A stretch of DNA of 64,000 bases from the NCBI GenBank assembly GCA_022483045.1, contig JAKVOA010000002.1:302501-366500 (forward strand), in the 5' to 3' direction. Origin of the DNA: Oscillospiraceae bacterium. Lineage in GTDB: Bacteria > Bacillota > Clostridia > Oscillospirales > Acutalibacteraceae. Positions 46,374 through 55,765 of this stretch are shown one piece after another. Position 1 is the stretch's first letter; each line of letters starts with the position of its first letter. Under the pieces are notes generated by a model. That model saw nothing but the letters and a program-made list of their open reading frames with translations. It was not told the origin of the DNA and ran no database searches. The translations under genes and the position numbers were made by a program.

Positions 46374-46632
46374 CCAACCACCCCTTTTCTTGTAAATCGG
46401 CTAAAAAGGTTTGCAGGTCCTTTTGTGCTTCTGCTTCGTCCACTTCATATTCCGCTGTTAGCGCGTGCAGAAGCGTTTCCTTTGTTGTGTCCTGTTCCAG
46501 CAGCTTCCATAGAAAAGCACCGGTTTCATTAAGCGCAATTACACCCGGAACGTCCTGTGTGCGCTCCCCTACAGGAACCACCATGTAGTTCCCTGCAATA
46601 TTTCGAAGCATCAGCTGTGATTTCAGTTTCAT
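46366..46632 (-). CDS. PqqD-family peptide-binding chaperone
   Basis: An 88-residue RRE-type protein (GNYMVVPVGERTQDVPGVIA, then LNETGAFLWKLLEQ and a C-terminal helix). PqqD proteins bind the leader of a precursor and present it to the radical SAM enzyme. The ATG at 46632 is preceded by AAAGGAG. It is the first gene of pqqD-radical SAM-precursor. Confidence 0.92.
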   Translation of the reverse strand: MKLKSQLMLRNIAGNYMVVPVGERTQDVPGVIALNETGAFLWKLLEQDTTKETLLHALTAEYEVDEAEAQKDLQTFLADLQEKGWLDA

Positions 46633-47167
46633 AACAGGTACTCCTTTACAGATCAATTTTTTTGCACTGCCGCAGTTTTTGCTGCGCTGCTTAACGTTTG
46701 ATAAGTTGGCATTGACAATTCATGAATATGCGGGAAATACCTTTCGTATACCCGCAAAAAATGGAATGAACTCTTTTTTAAAAGGAAAAGAGGAGAAAAT
46801 ATTTTCAGTGTTTTCTCCTCCCTTTTGTGCAGCTTTTTCAGCCGCACTTTCCCGTTCATATCTTCCCTGTTTGTCACATAGACTTGAAAAAATGAAGAGG
46901 GAAAAAAGAAGCGCAGAAGAATGCGCTTTGCCGTGAAATTTTTTTTTAAAAGGCGGAACAAAGCCGCGCGGAAACAAAATATAAATCTGCGGGAAGATGT
47001 ACTGCAGACCGCGGCAAAAAGCCGTTCCCGCAAAACAGGAAACAAGGGATTTTTAAAGCCTAAAAAATTTGTGACAGGGATTTTTGTATTGCGTCAATTT
47101 TGTGCAGAAACTTCCTGTTTACAGGAAAGTATTTACAAAATACAGAGTGTGATTCGGGGGATTCGGT
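46633..47167. other. 535-bp divergent spacer between pqqD and the LCP gene
   Basis: No gene recognised. It holds a perfect 10-bp hairpin, GAGGAGAAAA/TTTTCTCCTC (46790-46820), with T-rich sequence on both sides, resembling a bidirectional terminator. Two short palindromes lie just upstream of the LCP start, CCTGT-TT-ACAGG (47114-47125) and GTATTT-ACA-AAATAC (47129-47143), which could be operator sites. The pqqD promoter must lie here but I cannot point to a convincing pair of boxes. Confidence 0.5.
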
Positions 47168-48157
47168 ATGGAAAAACGCAGAATTTACACAGTAAAAAAA
47201 CAAAAAAAGCACAGGGCATTTTCTGCGGTTGTCATTGGTACAGCGGTCCTTTGTGCCTGTGTACTGGGTCCTTTCTTTTATGTCAACAACATGCTCGCGA
47301 AAATCCACTATGCGCCGGCTGCAGGCAGAAAGCAATCGGCGTCCTCTGTGCCGGAGGGCGCCAAATACCACCAGGATGTTTTGAATGTGCTGCTTATTGG
47401 TACGGACAATCGGGCGGCGGCAGCGGGCAGCCGGTCAGATACGATGATTTTGGTTTCTGTCAACCGTGAAACGTCTAAGGTCGTTCTTACTTCCTTTATG
47501 CGTGACAGCTGCCTGCCGATTCCGGGGCACGGAAATAACCGTTTGAATGCAGCCTATTCTTTTGGCGGCGCGGCTCTGCTGATGCAGACCATACAGCAGA
47601 ATTTTAAAATTCAAATTGACCGGTATGTGCAAGTCAATTTTTCTTCCTTTATTGCAATCATCGATTCCCTGGGCGGCATTCAAATGGACGTAACAGAGAA
47701 AGAACTTCCCGCATGTAATCAGTATGTAAAAGAACTCAACAGCCTGCAGAAAAGCGCTGCAGCAGACGGCCTTTTGCAGCACGCGGGAAAGGGGCTTACG
47801 CTGACTGGCAAGCAGGCGCTGGGCTATTCCCGTATCCGCTCTGTAGGCGGAGATTACCGGCGCACTGAGCGGCAGCGCACGGTGCTGATGAAAATACTGG
47901 AAAAGGGAAAGAAACAAAATCCGGTGCAGTTAAACAGCACGATGAATCTTCTGCTTCCTAATATCACAACAAACTTGACGCAAAGCGAAGTTTGGTCGCT
48001 GGTCCGCTCTTTCCCCACCCTTTCAAAATATAAGGTTGTGCAGGACCGCATCCCTATAGACGGCGCTTACACCGAAAAAGTGATAAATGGCATGGACGTT
48101 CTGCAGATTGACTTTGAAAAAAACTGCACGGAATTGCAGGGGAAAATCTATGGGTAA
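47168..48157 (+). CDS. LCP (LytR-CpsA-Psr) family glycopolymer transferase
   Basis: A 329-residue protein with one N-terminal membrane helix (about 20-41) and an extracellular LCP domain: LNVLLIGTDNR, RSDTMILVSVNRETSKV, SFMRDSCLPIPG and GNNRLNAAYSFGG, carrying the conserved Arg and Asp residues for pyrophosphate-lipid binding. LCP enzymes attach polysaccharides from lipid carriers to peptidoglycan. As the first plus-strand gene of the exopolysaccharide locus it probably anchors the product. Confidence 0.92.
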   Translation: MEKRRIYTVKKQKKHRAFSAVVIGTAVLCACVLGPFFYVNNMLAKIHYAPAAGRKQSASSVPEGAKYHQDVLNVLLIGTDNRAAAAGSRSDTMILVSVNRETSKVVLTSFMRDSCLPIPGHGNNRLNAAYSFGGAALLMQTIQQNFKIQIDRYVQVNFSSFIAIIDSLGGIQMDVTEKELPACNQYVKELNSLQKSAAADGLLQHAGKGLTLTGKQALGYSRIRSVGGDYRRTERQRTVLMKILEKGKKQNPVQLNSTMNLLLPNITTNLTQSEVWSLVRSFPTLSKYKVVQDRIPIDGAYTEKVINGMDVLQIDFEKNCTELQGKIYG

Positions 48158-48254
48158 AGCGGCTCTTTTACTTTTTTGGCAGTACAGATGAACGTATCTG
48201 CACGAAAAAATCCGGAAGGAAACAAGTATCGATGAGCAGAAAGGAGATCCTTTT

Positions 48255-48965
48255 ATGAAAAGTGTCGAGAGCGTCGGCTCACTGAGGAACGGCAGAAATT
48301 ACAAAAAAAGCTGTGAGCGCTTTTACAGAAAGACAGAAAGCAGAGCGGAGCAGAAAAAACAGGGCTGCTATCTTTTTGTGAAACGGACAGCAGACATTGT
48401 TTTCAGCCTTTTGGCGATGGCCCTGCTCTCTCCACTGCTGTTGGCGGTGGCCATTGCCATTCGATTTGACAGTCCCGGCCCGGCGATTTTTGTTCAGGAA
48501 CGGATCGGGAAAAACAAAAAGCATTTTCGCATGTACAAATTCCGCAGTATGTGCGGCGATGCAGAGCAAAAACTGCAGGGCCTACAGGGAGAAAACGAGC
48601 GAGACGGGCCGGCGTTTAAATTATCGAATGACCCGCGGGTCACAAAAATCGGGAAAATCCTGCGGCAGACCTGCATAGATGAGCTGCCGCAGCTGGTGAA
48701 TATTTTAAAAGGAGATATGAGCCTAGTGGGGCCGCGCCCGCCGCTGCCAGAGGAAGTAGAGCAGTATACAGCGTATCAATGCGGGCGCCTGCAGGTAAAG
48801 CCGGGGCTTACCTGCTATTGGCAGATTCAAAAAGGCAAAGTGTCTACCTTTGATGACTGGGTCAACCTGGACCTACAGTACATAAAAGAACGCAGCCTGC
48901 GGCTGGATTTGAAATTGATATTAAAAACCGTTGCGGTTGTCCTGTGGCGCAAAGGCGAAGAATAG
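48255..48965 (+). CDS. Priming undecaprenyl-phosphate sugar phosphotransferase
   Basis: A 236-residue protein of the bacterial sugar transferase (small PGT) family, putting the first sugar-1-phosphate on undecaprenyl phosphate. One membrane segment ([22 protein letters not shown] region, about 48-70) precedes the catalytic core [37 protein letters not shown] (with the conserved DE pair) and [13 protein letters not shown]. It is short, lacking the four-helix region of WbaP. AAGGAG precedes the ATG. Confidence 0.93.
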   Translation: MKSVESVGSLRNGRNYKKSCERFYRKTESRAEQKKQGCYLFVKRTADIVFSLLAMALLSPLLLAVAIAIRFDSPGPAIFVQERIGKNKKHFRMYKFRSMCGDAEQKLQGLQGENERDGPAFKLSNDPRVTKIGKILRQTCIDELPQLVNILKGDMSLVGPRPPLPEEVEQYTAYQCGRLQVKPGLTCYWQIQKGKVSTFDDWVNLDLQYIKERSLRLDLKLILKTVAVVLWRKGEE

Positions 48966-49022
48966 CTGCCTTTGCTGGGTATGCTTTTCGGGTTTTGCGT
49001 CCCGAAATTTTGAGAAACAGGA

Positions 49023-49559
49023 GTGGTCTTTATCAAGAAGAAAAAAAGCATGCAAAAAGAGCGAGAACTTTCTGTTTTCTTTTTTGTACTGTGCTGCGCC
49101 TGTTTGGTCATGATTTTTCGCTTTTCCAGCCAGACTTCTAATCAGAGCAATACGCTGAGCGGGCGCTTGTCCGGTGCAGTCTGTGATTTTTTGGAGAAAG
49201 AACGTCTGATGCCACCAGGGGAGAAAGAAAGGTATTACCAGAATATCAATTTCTTTCTCCGAAAATGCGCACATTTTACGGAATATTTTTTGCTGGGGCT
49301 TTGTCTGAGCCTGTTTTTCCATTATCGCCGGCGGTTTTTTCCGCGCAAAACTGCTGCATGGGTGCTTCTGCTTTCTTTTTTGTTTGCCTGCGGCGATGAA
49401 ATCCATCAGATTTTTGTTTCTGCCAGGACCCCTGCCATGCGAGATGTTTTTATCGACACGGCAGGTGCTTTTTTCGCGGTGCTGTTGTTGTATGCTTTGC
49501 TCAAGGGCCGGCGAAACAGAAAGCTTGCACCAGACAGCCCCCAGACAAGGTTCCCCTGA
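49023..49559 (+). CDS. VanZ-like membrane protein
   Basis: A 178-residue protein with VanZ-family features: RKCAHFTEYFLLGLCLS and DEIHQIFVSARTPAMRDVFIDTAGA. About four membrane helices are visible. Its role in polysaccharide loci is not known. The start is uncertain: GTG 49023 lies right on a GGAG sequence, while ATG 49050 has only a weak site. Confidence 0.8.
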   Translation: MVFIKKKKSMQKERELSVFFFVLCCACLVMIFRFSSQTSNQSNTLSGRLSGAVCDFLEKERLMPPGEKERYYQNINFFLRKCAHFTEYFLLGLCLSLFFHYRRRFFPRKTAAWVLLLSFLFACGDEIHQIFVSARTPAMRDVFIDTAGAFFAVLLLYALLKGRRNRKLAPDSPQTRFP

Positions 49560-49573
49560 TGAGGAGCAAAACC

Positions 49574-50770
49574 ATGCAGAAAAAGGACGACAGCACGAAA
49601 AAATTGAAAATCGCAATGCTTGGGCACAAACGCATTCCGTCAAGGGCAGGCGGCGTCGAGGTTGTAGTAGAGCAGCTCGCGGTCCGTATGGCCGCACAAG
49701 GCCATGCAGTGACCTGCTATAACCGCCGCGGGCGCTGTGCCGGCGAAAAGAAGCAGACAAAATACCGGGGCGTGCGGCTGAAATCGATCTTTACGATAGA
49801 GGGCAAAGGTTTGTCGGCGGTGAGTTCATCTTTTTGTGCCGCAGCCTGTGCGGCATTTGGGGACTATGATGTGGTCCACTTTCATGCGGAAGGGCCGTGC
49901 GCCATGCTGTGGCTTCCAAAGCTTTTTGGGAAAAGGTGTATTGCCACCATACACGGGCTCGATTGGCAGCGCAAAAAGTGGAAAGGCAGCTTTGCCGCCC
50001 CCTACATTCGCTTCGGTGAAAAAGAGGCAGCAAAAGCTGCGGACGAAATCATTGTTTTAAGTGCCGATATGAAGGCATACTTTAAGGCCGCCTATGGGCG
50101 CGAAACCTCTTTTATTCCAAACGGCGTCTCACGCCCGTCCCTCCATTCTGCAGAGTTGATTCAGAAAAAATGGGGATTGGAAAAGAACGGATACCTTCTT
50201 TTCCTCGGGCGGCTGGTTCCGGAAAAAGGGCTTCGATACCTGATCAATGCTTTCAAAGGGGTAAAAACAGAAAAACGGCTGGTGATTGCTGGGGCGGCTT
50301 CTGACACAGACCATTTTGTGGCAGAACTGCAGGAATTGGCGGCCAGTGATAAGCGTATTCTCTTTACGGGCTTTGTAGAGGGGCTGGCCCTTGCAGAGCT
50401 TTACAGCAACGCGTATCTCTATACCCTGCCCTCGGATTTAGAGGGGATGCCGCTCAGTCTGTTGGAGGCGATGAGTTATGGCAACTGCTGTGTTGTGAGT
50501 GATATTGCGGAATGCACAGAGGTTGTCGAGGACAAGGCAGCTGTGTTTCAAAAGGGAAATGAAACCGATTTGCGGCAAAAGCTGCAGGAACTGTGTGACA
50601 ACCGAGAAAAAGTACAGAAGTATCAGCAGCAGGCGGCGGATTTTATCTGCGGGAAATACAACTGGGACGATGTGACAGAGCAGACCCTGAACCTCTATAG
50701 AAAGGGCAGCTGCCCAAAAAGCGCGAAAGGAGGGAGAGTTTCATACAATGAAAGTGCTGCTGATCAATAA
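49574..50770 (+). CDS. GT4 glycosyltransferase with DUF1972-type N-terminus
   Basis: A 398-residue GT-B enzyme adding a sugar from an activated donor to the lipid-linked repeat. The N-terminus IAMLGHKRIPSRAGGVEVVVEQ matches the DUF1972 type found in rhamnosyltransferase-like enzymes. The donor half has FLGRLVPEKGLRYLINAF and the EX7E-like segment EGMPLSLLEAMSYGNCCVVSD. The ATG at 49574 follows GAGGAG. It overlaps the next gene by 23 bases. Confidence 0.88.
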   Translation: MQKKDDSTKKLKIAMLGHKRIPSRAGGVEVVVEQLAVRMAAQGHAVTCYNRRGRCAGEKKQTKYRGVRLKSIFTIEGKGLSAVSSSFCAAACAAFGDYDVVHFHAEGPCAMLWLPKLFGKRCIATIHGLDWQRKKWKGSFAAPYIRFGEKEAAKAADEIIVLSADMKAYFKAAYGRETSFIPNGVSRPSLHSAELIQKKWGLEKNGYLLFLGRLVPEKGLRYLINAFKGVKTEKRLVIAGAASDTDHFVAELQELAASDKRILFTGFVEGLALAELYSNAYLYTLPSDLEGMPLSLLEAMSYGNCCVVSDIAECTEVVEDKAAVFQKGNETDLRQKLQELCDNREKVQKYQQQAADFICGKYNWDDVTEQTLNLYRKGSCPKSAKGGRVSYNESAADQ

Positions 50771-53165
50771 GTTCCTGTATCCAAACGGCGGCTCGGAAAC
50801 CTACATCTTTCAGCTTGGAAAGTACCTGCAGGAACAGGGGCACGAAGTGCAGTATTTCGGCATGGAACACGCCGGGCGCTGTGTAGGAAACCGTGTGAAT
50901 GCCTACACTGCAGACATGAATTTTCACAGCGGTGGCAGGCGGCAAAAGCTGGCCTGCGCGATAAAAGCCATCTATTCAGCAGAAGCGCGAAAGCAGATTC
51001 GCCGGGTACTTGATGATTTTGTGCCGGACGTCTGTCATTTGAATAATTTCACCTATCAACTTACGCCGTCTATCCTATTAGAAATACAGAAATGGGAAAA
51101 ACAGACCAGGCACAGCTGCAAAGTCATTTTTACAGCGCATGACTACAATTTGGTGTGCCCAAACCATATGCTGCACAACCCCAATACCCATGAAAACTGC
51201 GAAAAATGTCTGGGCGGCCATTTCATAAACTGCATCAAAGGCAGGTGTATTCACGGTTCTGCTGCAAAAAGCGCCGTTGGGGCGCTGGAAGCGTCCTTTT
51301 GGAAAGCAGCCGGCGTGTACAGGTACATAGACACCATTCTCTGCTGTTCGGCGTTTATGAAGCAAAAAATGGACAGCAATCCCCTCTTTGCAAAAAAAAC
51401 GGAGGTGCTGCATAACTTCGTTGAGCAGACAGCGTGGAAAGACACAGCGAAAAAAGAGTATGTTTTGTACTTTGGGCGCTTCTCTGCAGAAAAAGGAATT
51501 GGTACCCTGCTGAAAGTGTGCAGAGCACTGCCAGAGATTCCATTCGTCTTTGCCGGCGCTGGCCCGCTTGAAAAAGAACTGGGGGGCATCCCCAGCCTGA
51601 AAAACGTTGGATTCCAGAAAGGGACAGCGCTGGAGCAGCTGATTCGGGAGGCACGCTTCAGCGTATATCCCTCTGAATGGTACGAAAACTGCCCGTTTTC
51701 TGTGATGGAAAGTCAGCAGTACGGCACGCCGGTCCTCGGGGCCGATATCGGCGGAATTCCAGAGCTTATTGAGGACGGCAGAACCGGAGAACTTTTTGAA
51801 AGCGGAAATGGCAAAGACTTGAGAGCAAAAATCCAGAAGCTGTGGCAGGAAAAAGGAACAACCGCCCAGTACAGCAAAAACTGCAGAAATGCCGGTTTTA
51901 ATACGGTTTCCATGTATTGTGGCAAACTGATGAAAATTTACGAAAAAAGAGAGAGCGAAAACCTTAGCGGACAGCGCAAAAAGGAGCACAAAATGACGGC
52001 AGAAACGAAAAAGTTAAACGGCACCGTGATTGTTACATACCGCTGCAATGCGCGCTGCTCCATGTGCAGCCGATACAAGGCGCCCTCTATACCGGAAGAA
52101 GAAATCGGGCTTGAGACAATCCGAAAACTGCCGCAGATGTACTTTACCAATATCACGGGCGGCGAGCCGTTTCTTCGTACAGACCTAAAAGAGATTGTGC
52201 GCGAACTCTACAAAAAAAGCGACCGCATTGTCATTTCTACCAACGGCTTCTTTACGGACCGCATTGTAGACCTCTGCAAAGCATTTCCACAGGTTGGCAT
52301 CCGTATCTCTATTGAGGGGCTGGAAAAGACAAATAATGAAATCCGCGGTTTGGAAAATGGCTTTCAGCGCGGGTACGGCACCCTGAAAAAACTGCACGAA
52401 ATGGGCATAAAAGACATCGGTTTCGGTATGACTGTGCAGGATAAAAACGCCCCCGACCTTGTGCCGCTGTACCGGATTTCCAACGACATGGGAATGGAGT
52501 TTGCCACGGCCTCCCTGCACAACAGCTTCTATTTTGTCGAGTCAAATAACAGTATTTATGACCGCCCAATGGTTGCACAAAACTTTGAAAACCTGATTAA
52601 CGAACTTTTAAAGACAAACAGCCCCAAAAAGTGGTTTCGCGCGTACTTTAACCACGGCTTAATCAACTACATCTACAGCCAAAAGCGTCTGCTTCCCTGT
52701 AATATGAGTTTCGATACTTTTTTTATTGATCCATACGGGGACGTAATGCCCTGCAACGGCACCAAGGACAAAGAAGTGATGGGAAACCTTCATACACAGA
52801 CATGGGCGGAACTTTGGCACAGCCCGGCGGCGGAAAAAGTACGCGCAGAGGTCCGCTGCTGTGACCGCAGCTGCTGGATGATCGGTTCCGCTTCCCCCGC
52901 CATGCACAAGTACATCTGGGAGCCGGCTGCTTGGGTTTTGCTGCATAAATTTAAAGCACTCTTCAGCAAGCGGCCGTACAGTATGTATGAGCTGCCCATT
53001 GTCCGGGATTACCGAGACGGAAAAGTAACAAAAGAACAGCTGGACCAGTGCAGCACCTGCGACAGCAGTGCAAAAGCCCATAACGGTTTGCGTGCGGTCT
53101 CTGCGGAGCAGCTGAGAGTAGGTGACGGTGCCGGTGAAGCGTATCCTGTATCTTACAAACATTGA
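50748..53165 (+). CDS. GT4 glycosyltransferase fused to a radical SAM protein
   Basis: An 805-residue ORF with two unrelated parts. Residues 1 to about 405 are a GT4 enzyme (FLYPNGGSETYIFQLGKYL; donor region RFSAEKGIGTLLKVC and NCPFSVMESQQYGTPVLGAD). Residues from 416 form a radical SAM protein with VTYRCNARCSMCSRYKAP (CxxxCxxC), NITGGEPFLR and a C-terminal SPASM-like cysteine set (VMPCNGTKD, RCCDRSCWM, CSTCD). The linker is Lys/Arg-rich. AAGGAG sits 6 nt before an in-frame ATG at 51993, so the second half may also be made separately. No stop separates the halves. The radical SAM substrate, perhaps a sugar, is unknown. Confidence 0.85.
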   Translation: MKVLLINKFLYPNGGSETYIFQLGKYLQEQGHEVQYFGMEHAGRCVGNRVNAYTADMNFHSGGRRQKLACAIKAIYSAEARKQIRRVLDDFVPDVCHLNNFTYQLTPSILLEIQKWEKQTRHSCKVIFTAHDYNLVCPNHMLHNPNTHENCEKCLGGHFINCIKGRCIHGSAAKSAVGALEASFWKAAGVYRYIDTILCCSAFMKQKMDSNPLFAKKTEVLHNFVEQTAWKDTAKKEYVLYFGRFSAEKGIGTLLKVCRALPEIPFVFAGAGPLEKELGGIPSLKNVGFQKGTALEQLIREARFSVYPSEWYENCPFSVMESQQYGTPVLGADIGGIPELIEDGRTGELFESGNGKDLRAKIQKLWQEKGTTAQYSKNCRNAGFNTVSMYCGKLMKIYEKRESENLSGQRKKEHKMTAETKKLNGTVIVTYRCNARCSMCSRYKAPSIPEEEIGLETIRKLPQMYFTNITGGEPFLRTDLKEIVRELYKKSDRIVISTNGFFTDRIVDLCKAFPQVGIRISIEGLEKTNNEIRGLENGFQRGYGTLKKLHEMGIKDIGFGMTVQDKNAPDLVPLYRISNDMGMEFATASLHNSFYFVESNNSIYDRPMVAQNFENLINELLKTNSPKKWFRAYFNHGLINYIYSQKRLLPCNMSFDTFFIDPYGDVMPCNGTKDKEVMGNLHTQTWAELWHSPAAEKVRAEVRCCDRSCWMIGSASPAMHKYIWEPAAWVLLHKFKALFSKRPYSMYELPIVRDYRDGKVTKEQLDQCSTCDSSAKAHNGLRAVSAEQLRVGDGAGEAYPVSYKH

Positions 53166-54210
53166 GGTCCCGTACAGGGTGCGGTTTTTAAATGAACTGG
53201 CAGAGCACTGCCAGCTGACAGTCCTTTATGAAAGGGAAAAATCGGGAAATCGTGATGAAAAATGGGCAGGCTGTGAAAAAAGGAAGTATCGTACAGAGTA
53301 CTTGAATGGCTTAAAAATCGGGGTGGAAAACACTTTTTCATTTTCTATTTTAAAGGTTCTCTTTTCCTCTTACGATGGTATTATCGTGGGGTGCTGCAAC
53401 AGCCCGGTCCAGCTGTTTGCGGTTTTGGTTATGCGCATGTTCCACATCCCGTTTCTGCTCAGTACAGACGGAGAGCTTTTCCTTGACCGGCCGGGGCTCA
53501 AAAATGCAGCCAAGCGCTTTTTCCTTTCGGGTGCGACAGGGTATTTGGCCGCCGGAGAACAGGCCGCGAAATCGCTAAAAAAAACAGCAGGTCCCTCAAA
53601 AATTACGGTGTACGGTTTTAGTTCGCTGTATGAAAGGGAATTAAGTGCCCATGCCAAAGCGGGCCTGCATGCCAGGCGAAACGGCAGGGTGCTGGTAGTA
53701 GGCCAATATTTTCCGTATAAAGGAATGGACGTTGCACTGCAGGCAGCAGCTAAAAACCCTGCCATTCGGTATCAATTTGTCGGCATGGGCAGCCGCACGG
53801 CGCGTTTTATCAGGGAGCAGAAAGCAGCTGCACTGAAAAATGTAGAAATTGTGCCATTTCTCACAAAAGAAGCGCTGGAAAAAGAATACGCAGCATGTGC
53901 CATGCTGCTTCTTCCGAGCAGGCAGGAGTGCTGGGGACTGGTGGTCAACGAAGCCGCCTCTTTTGGGATGCCGATTGTATCCACGTGGGGAAGCGGCGCC
54001 GCCGTGGAGTTTTTAGGGGACAAATACGCGCGCTATCTTGCGAAGCCGGGAGATGCGGAAGACTTATATCAAAAAGTTCTGCTGCTTTTGCACGACCAAA
54101 ACAAAGAACAGTATACAAAAGATCTAATTTTAAAATCCCAGCATTATAGCCTAGAGCACATGGTGAAAGCGCACTGCTGTGCGCTTCATTTAGACGAGAA
54201 AGGTATATAA
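53134..54210 (+). CDS. GT4 glycosyltransferase
   Basis: A GT-B glycosyltransferase of about 358 residues. The acceptor domain starts KRILYLTNIEVPYRVRFLNEL. The donor domain has VVGQYFPYKGMDVALQAA and LLPSRQECWGLVVNEAASFGMPIVST, which carries the EX7E motif. The start is a GTG; 53134 has AGGTG at good spacing, while in-frame GTGs at 53122 and 53128 are alternatives. It overlaps the previous ORF. Confidence 0.88.
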   Translation: MKRILYLTNIEVPYRVRFLNELAEHCQLTVLYEREKSGNRDEKWAGCEKRKYRTEYLNGLKIGVENTFSFSILKVLFSSYDGIIVGCCNSPVQLFAVLVMRMFHIPFLLSTDGELFLDRPGLKNAAKRFFLSGATGYLAAGEQAAKSLKKTAGPSKITVYGFSSLYERELSAHAKAGLHARRNGRVLVVGQYFPYKGMDVALQAAAKNPAIRYQFVGMGSRTARFIREQKAAALKNVEIVPFLTKEALEKEYAACAMLLLPSRQECWGLVVNEAASFGMPIVSTWGSGAAVEFLGDKYARYLAKPGDAEDLYQKVLLLLHDQNKEQYTKDLILKSQHYSLEHMVKAHCCALHLDEKGI

Positions 54211-54213
54211 CAC

Positions 54214-55194
54214 ATGAAAACGATTGCCTATGTTGTCCCCTATTTCGGCAGGCTGCCGCGGGGCTTTCCCTTTTGGCTGATGAGCTGTACAGAGAACCCA
54301 ACGGTTACCTGGCTGCTGTTTACAGATGACCGTACAGCATATCTGTATCCGCCAAATGTGCAAGTGACATACTGCACCCTGCCGGAAATCAAAAAGAAAG
54401 CACAGCGGCTGTTTGATTTTCCCATTCGTTTAGAGAAAGCATACAAGCTCTGCGACTTTAAGCCGGCATACGGTGAAATCTTTTCAGAGGAGCTTGTGGG
54501 TTATGACTTTTGGGGGCACTGCGATTTGGATATGGTCTGGGGCAGTATTCGCAGCTTTCTCACCGACGATATCCTTGAGAGGTACGAAAAGGTGGGCAGT
54601 CAGGGGCACTCTACCCTTTACAAAAATACGGCGGAGGCAAACGCCAGATACCGCACATGCGTACCCGGAAAGGCGGATTATCGAAAGGCCTTTTCCACTG
54701 ATGCACCGTGCACTTTTGATGAGCCGCCCATGGAGCGGATTTATCAGTATTTGCATCTTCCGTATTACCATAAAGTCAATTACATACATCTCAAAAAGTA
54801 CGATTACGGCTTTTTTATGGATCTGCTGCCGGAAACAGATAACTGGAAAAACAAATATCAGGTCTTTACCTGGAAAAATGGAGAAATTACCCGGTACTAT
54901 TTGCAGAATGCTTCCCTACAGACGGAAAAATACATGTATCTGCACTATTGGTGCCGGCCCACTACGTTTCGCATTTCTGTATATGACCCCCGAAAACAGT
55001 ACTTCATATACCCGGATACAACCACAGAGCGGGACGGTGAGATTACGCCGGATCTGGTGCGCCGAAAAAGCAGACGGAGCAAACTGCGGTACTATGCCAA
55101 GAGCATTTGGTTTAGCCGAAAAAAACTCACCGCAAAACGAATTTTATTTAACCTTAAAGGAATGGCGTCCTACCGAAAGGAGGAATGGAAATGA
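54214..55194 (+). CDS. DUF6625-like putative glycosyltransferase
   Basis: A 326-residue protein with GT-A-like features: [20 protein letters not shown] at the start, [21 protein letters not shown] and [16 protein letters not shown], where the DLD could serve as the DxD metal motif. It resembles the DUF6625 group of polysaccharide cluster proteins. Sugar specificity is unknown. The ATG overlaps the next gene at its TGA (ATGA). Confidence 0.65.
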   Translation: MKTIAYVVPYFGRLPRGFPFWLMSCTENPTVTWLLFTDDRTAYLYPPNVQVTYCTLPEIKKKAQRLFDFPIRLEKAYKLCDFKPAYGEIFSEELVGYDFWGHCDLDMVWGSIRSFLTDDILERYEKVGSQGHSTLYKNTAEANARYRTCVPGKADYRKAFSTDAPCTFDEPPMERIYQYLHLPYYHKVNYIHLKKYDYGFFMDLLPETDNWKNKYQVFTWKNGEITRYYLQNASLQTEKYMYLHYWCRPTTFRISVYDPRKQYFIYPDTTTERDGEITPDLVRRKSRRSKLRYYAKSIWFSRKKLTAKRILFNLKGMASYRKEEWK

Positions 55195-55748
55195 GGCTCT
55201 ACGCGCTTTACGACCGGTTTCGCAGGTATTGCCGCCAGGTAAGAATGCTGACCATTCGGGACGGCTGGAAAAAAATGAAGTACCTTCAGAAAAACAGAAT
55301 TTTTGCCGAGGTTGGCGAGCACTGCTATTTCCAGTCGAATCTTCTGCCGGCAGAGCCTTTTTTGGTCCATTTTCACGACAACGTGGTCATTTCGGCCGGC
55401 GTCCGGCTCATCACGCACAGCGCGGCCAACGCGGTTTATAACTACGAAGAACAGACAGATACCTATTTGTGCAGATTTGGAAAAATAGAAATTTGGGACA
55501 ATGTCTACATCGGCGCAGACGCGGCTGTCAATTACGGGGTGACCATCGGCCCAAACTGCATTGTTGCGGCGGGTGCGGTCGTGACGAAAGACGTGCCGCC
55601 TGGCAGCATTGTCGGCGGGGTCCCGGCTCGGGTTATCGGCTCTTACGAGGAAGCAAAAAAGAAAGCCAGGGCTTTTCAGCAGCCGTACTTAAAGCTTGGC
55701 CTGCGGGAACCCTGCACCGTAGAAGAAATGCTGAAAAGAAAGAAATAG
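55191..55748 (+). CDS. Left-handed beta-helix (hexapeptide) acyltransferase
   Basis: A 185-residue acyltransferase, probably O-acetylating a sugar of the repeat unit from acetyl-CoA. Hexapeptide turns are seen in [26 protein letters not shown] and in [16 protein letters not shown] near the C-terminus. AGGAGG precedes the ATG at 55191, which overlaps the stop of the previous gene (ATGA). Confidence 0.87.
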   Translation: MRLYALYDRFRRYCRQVRMLTIRDGWKKMKYLQKNRIFAEVGEHCYFQSNLLPAEPFLVHFHDNVVISAGVRLITHSAANAVYNYEEQTDTYLCRFGKIEIWDNVYIGADAAVNYGVTIGPNCIVAAGAVVTKDVPPGSIVGGVPARVIGSYEEAKKKARAFQQPYLKLGLREPCTVEEMLKRKK

Positions 55749-55765
55749 GACCGAGGGGGCGGTTT

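Noticed and set aside
38883..46632. Lasso peptide cluster
   Set aside because: Kinase, nucleotidyltransferase, PqqD-like RRE and a YxxP leader motif are shared, but there is no asparagine-synthetase-like cyclase or B2 transglutaminase-like protease in the window.
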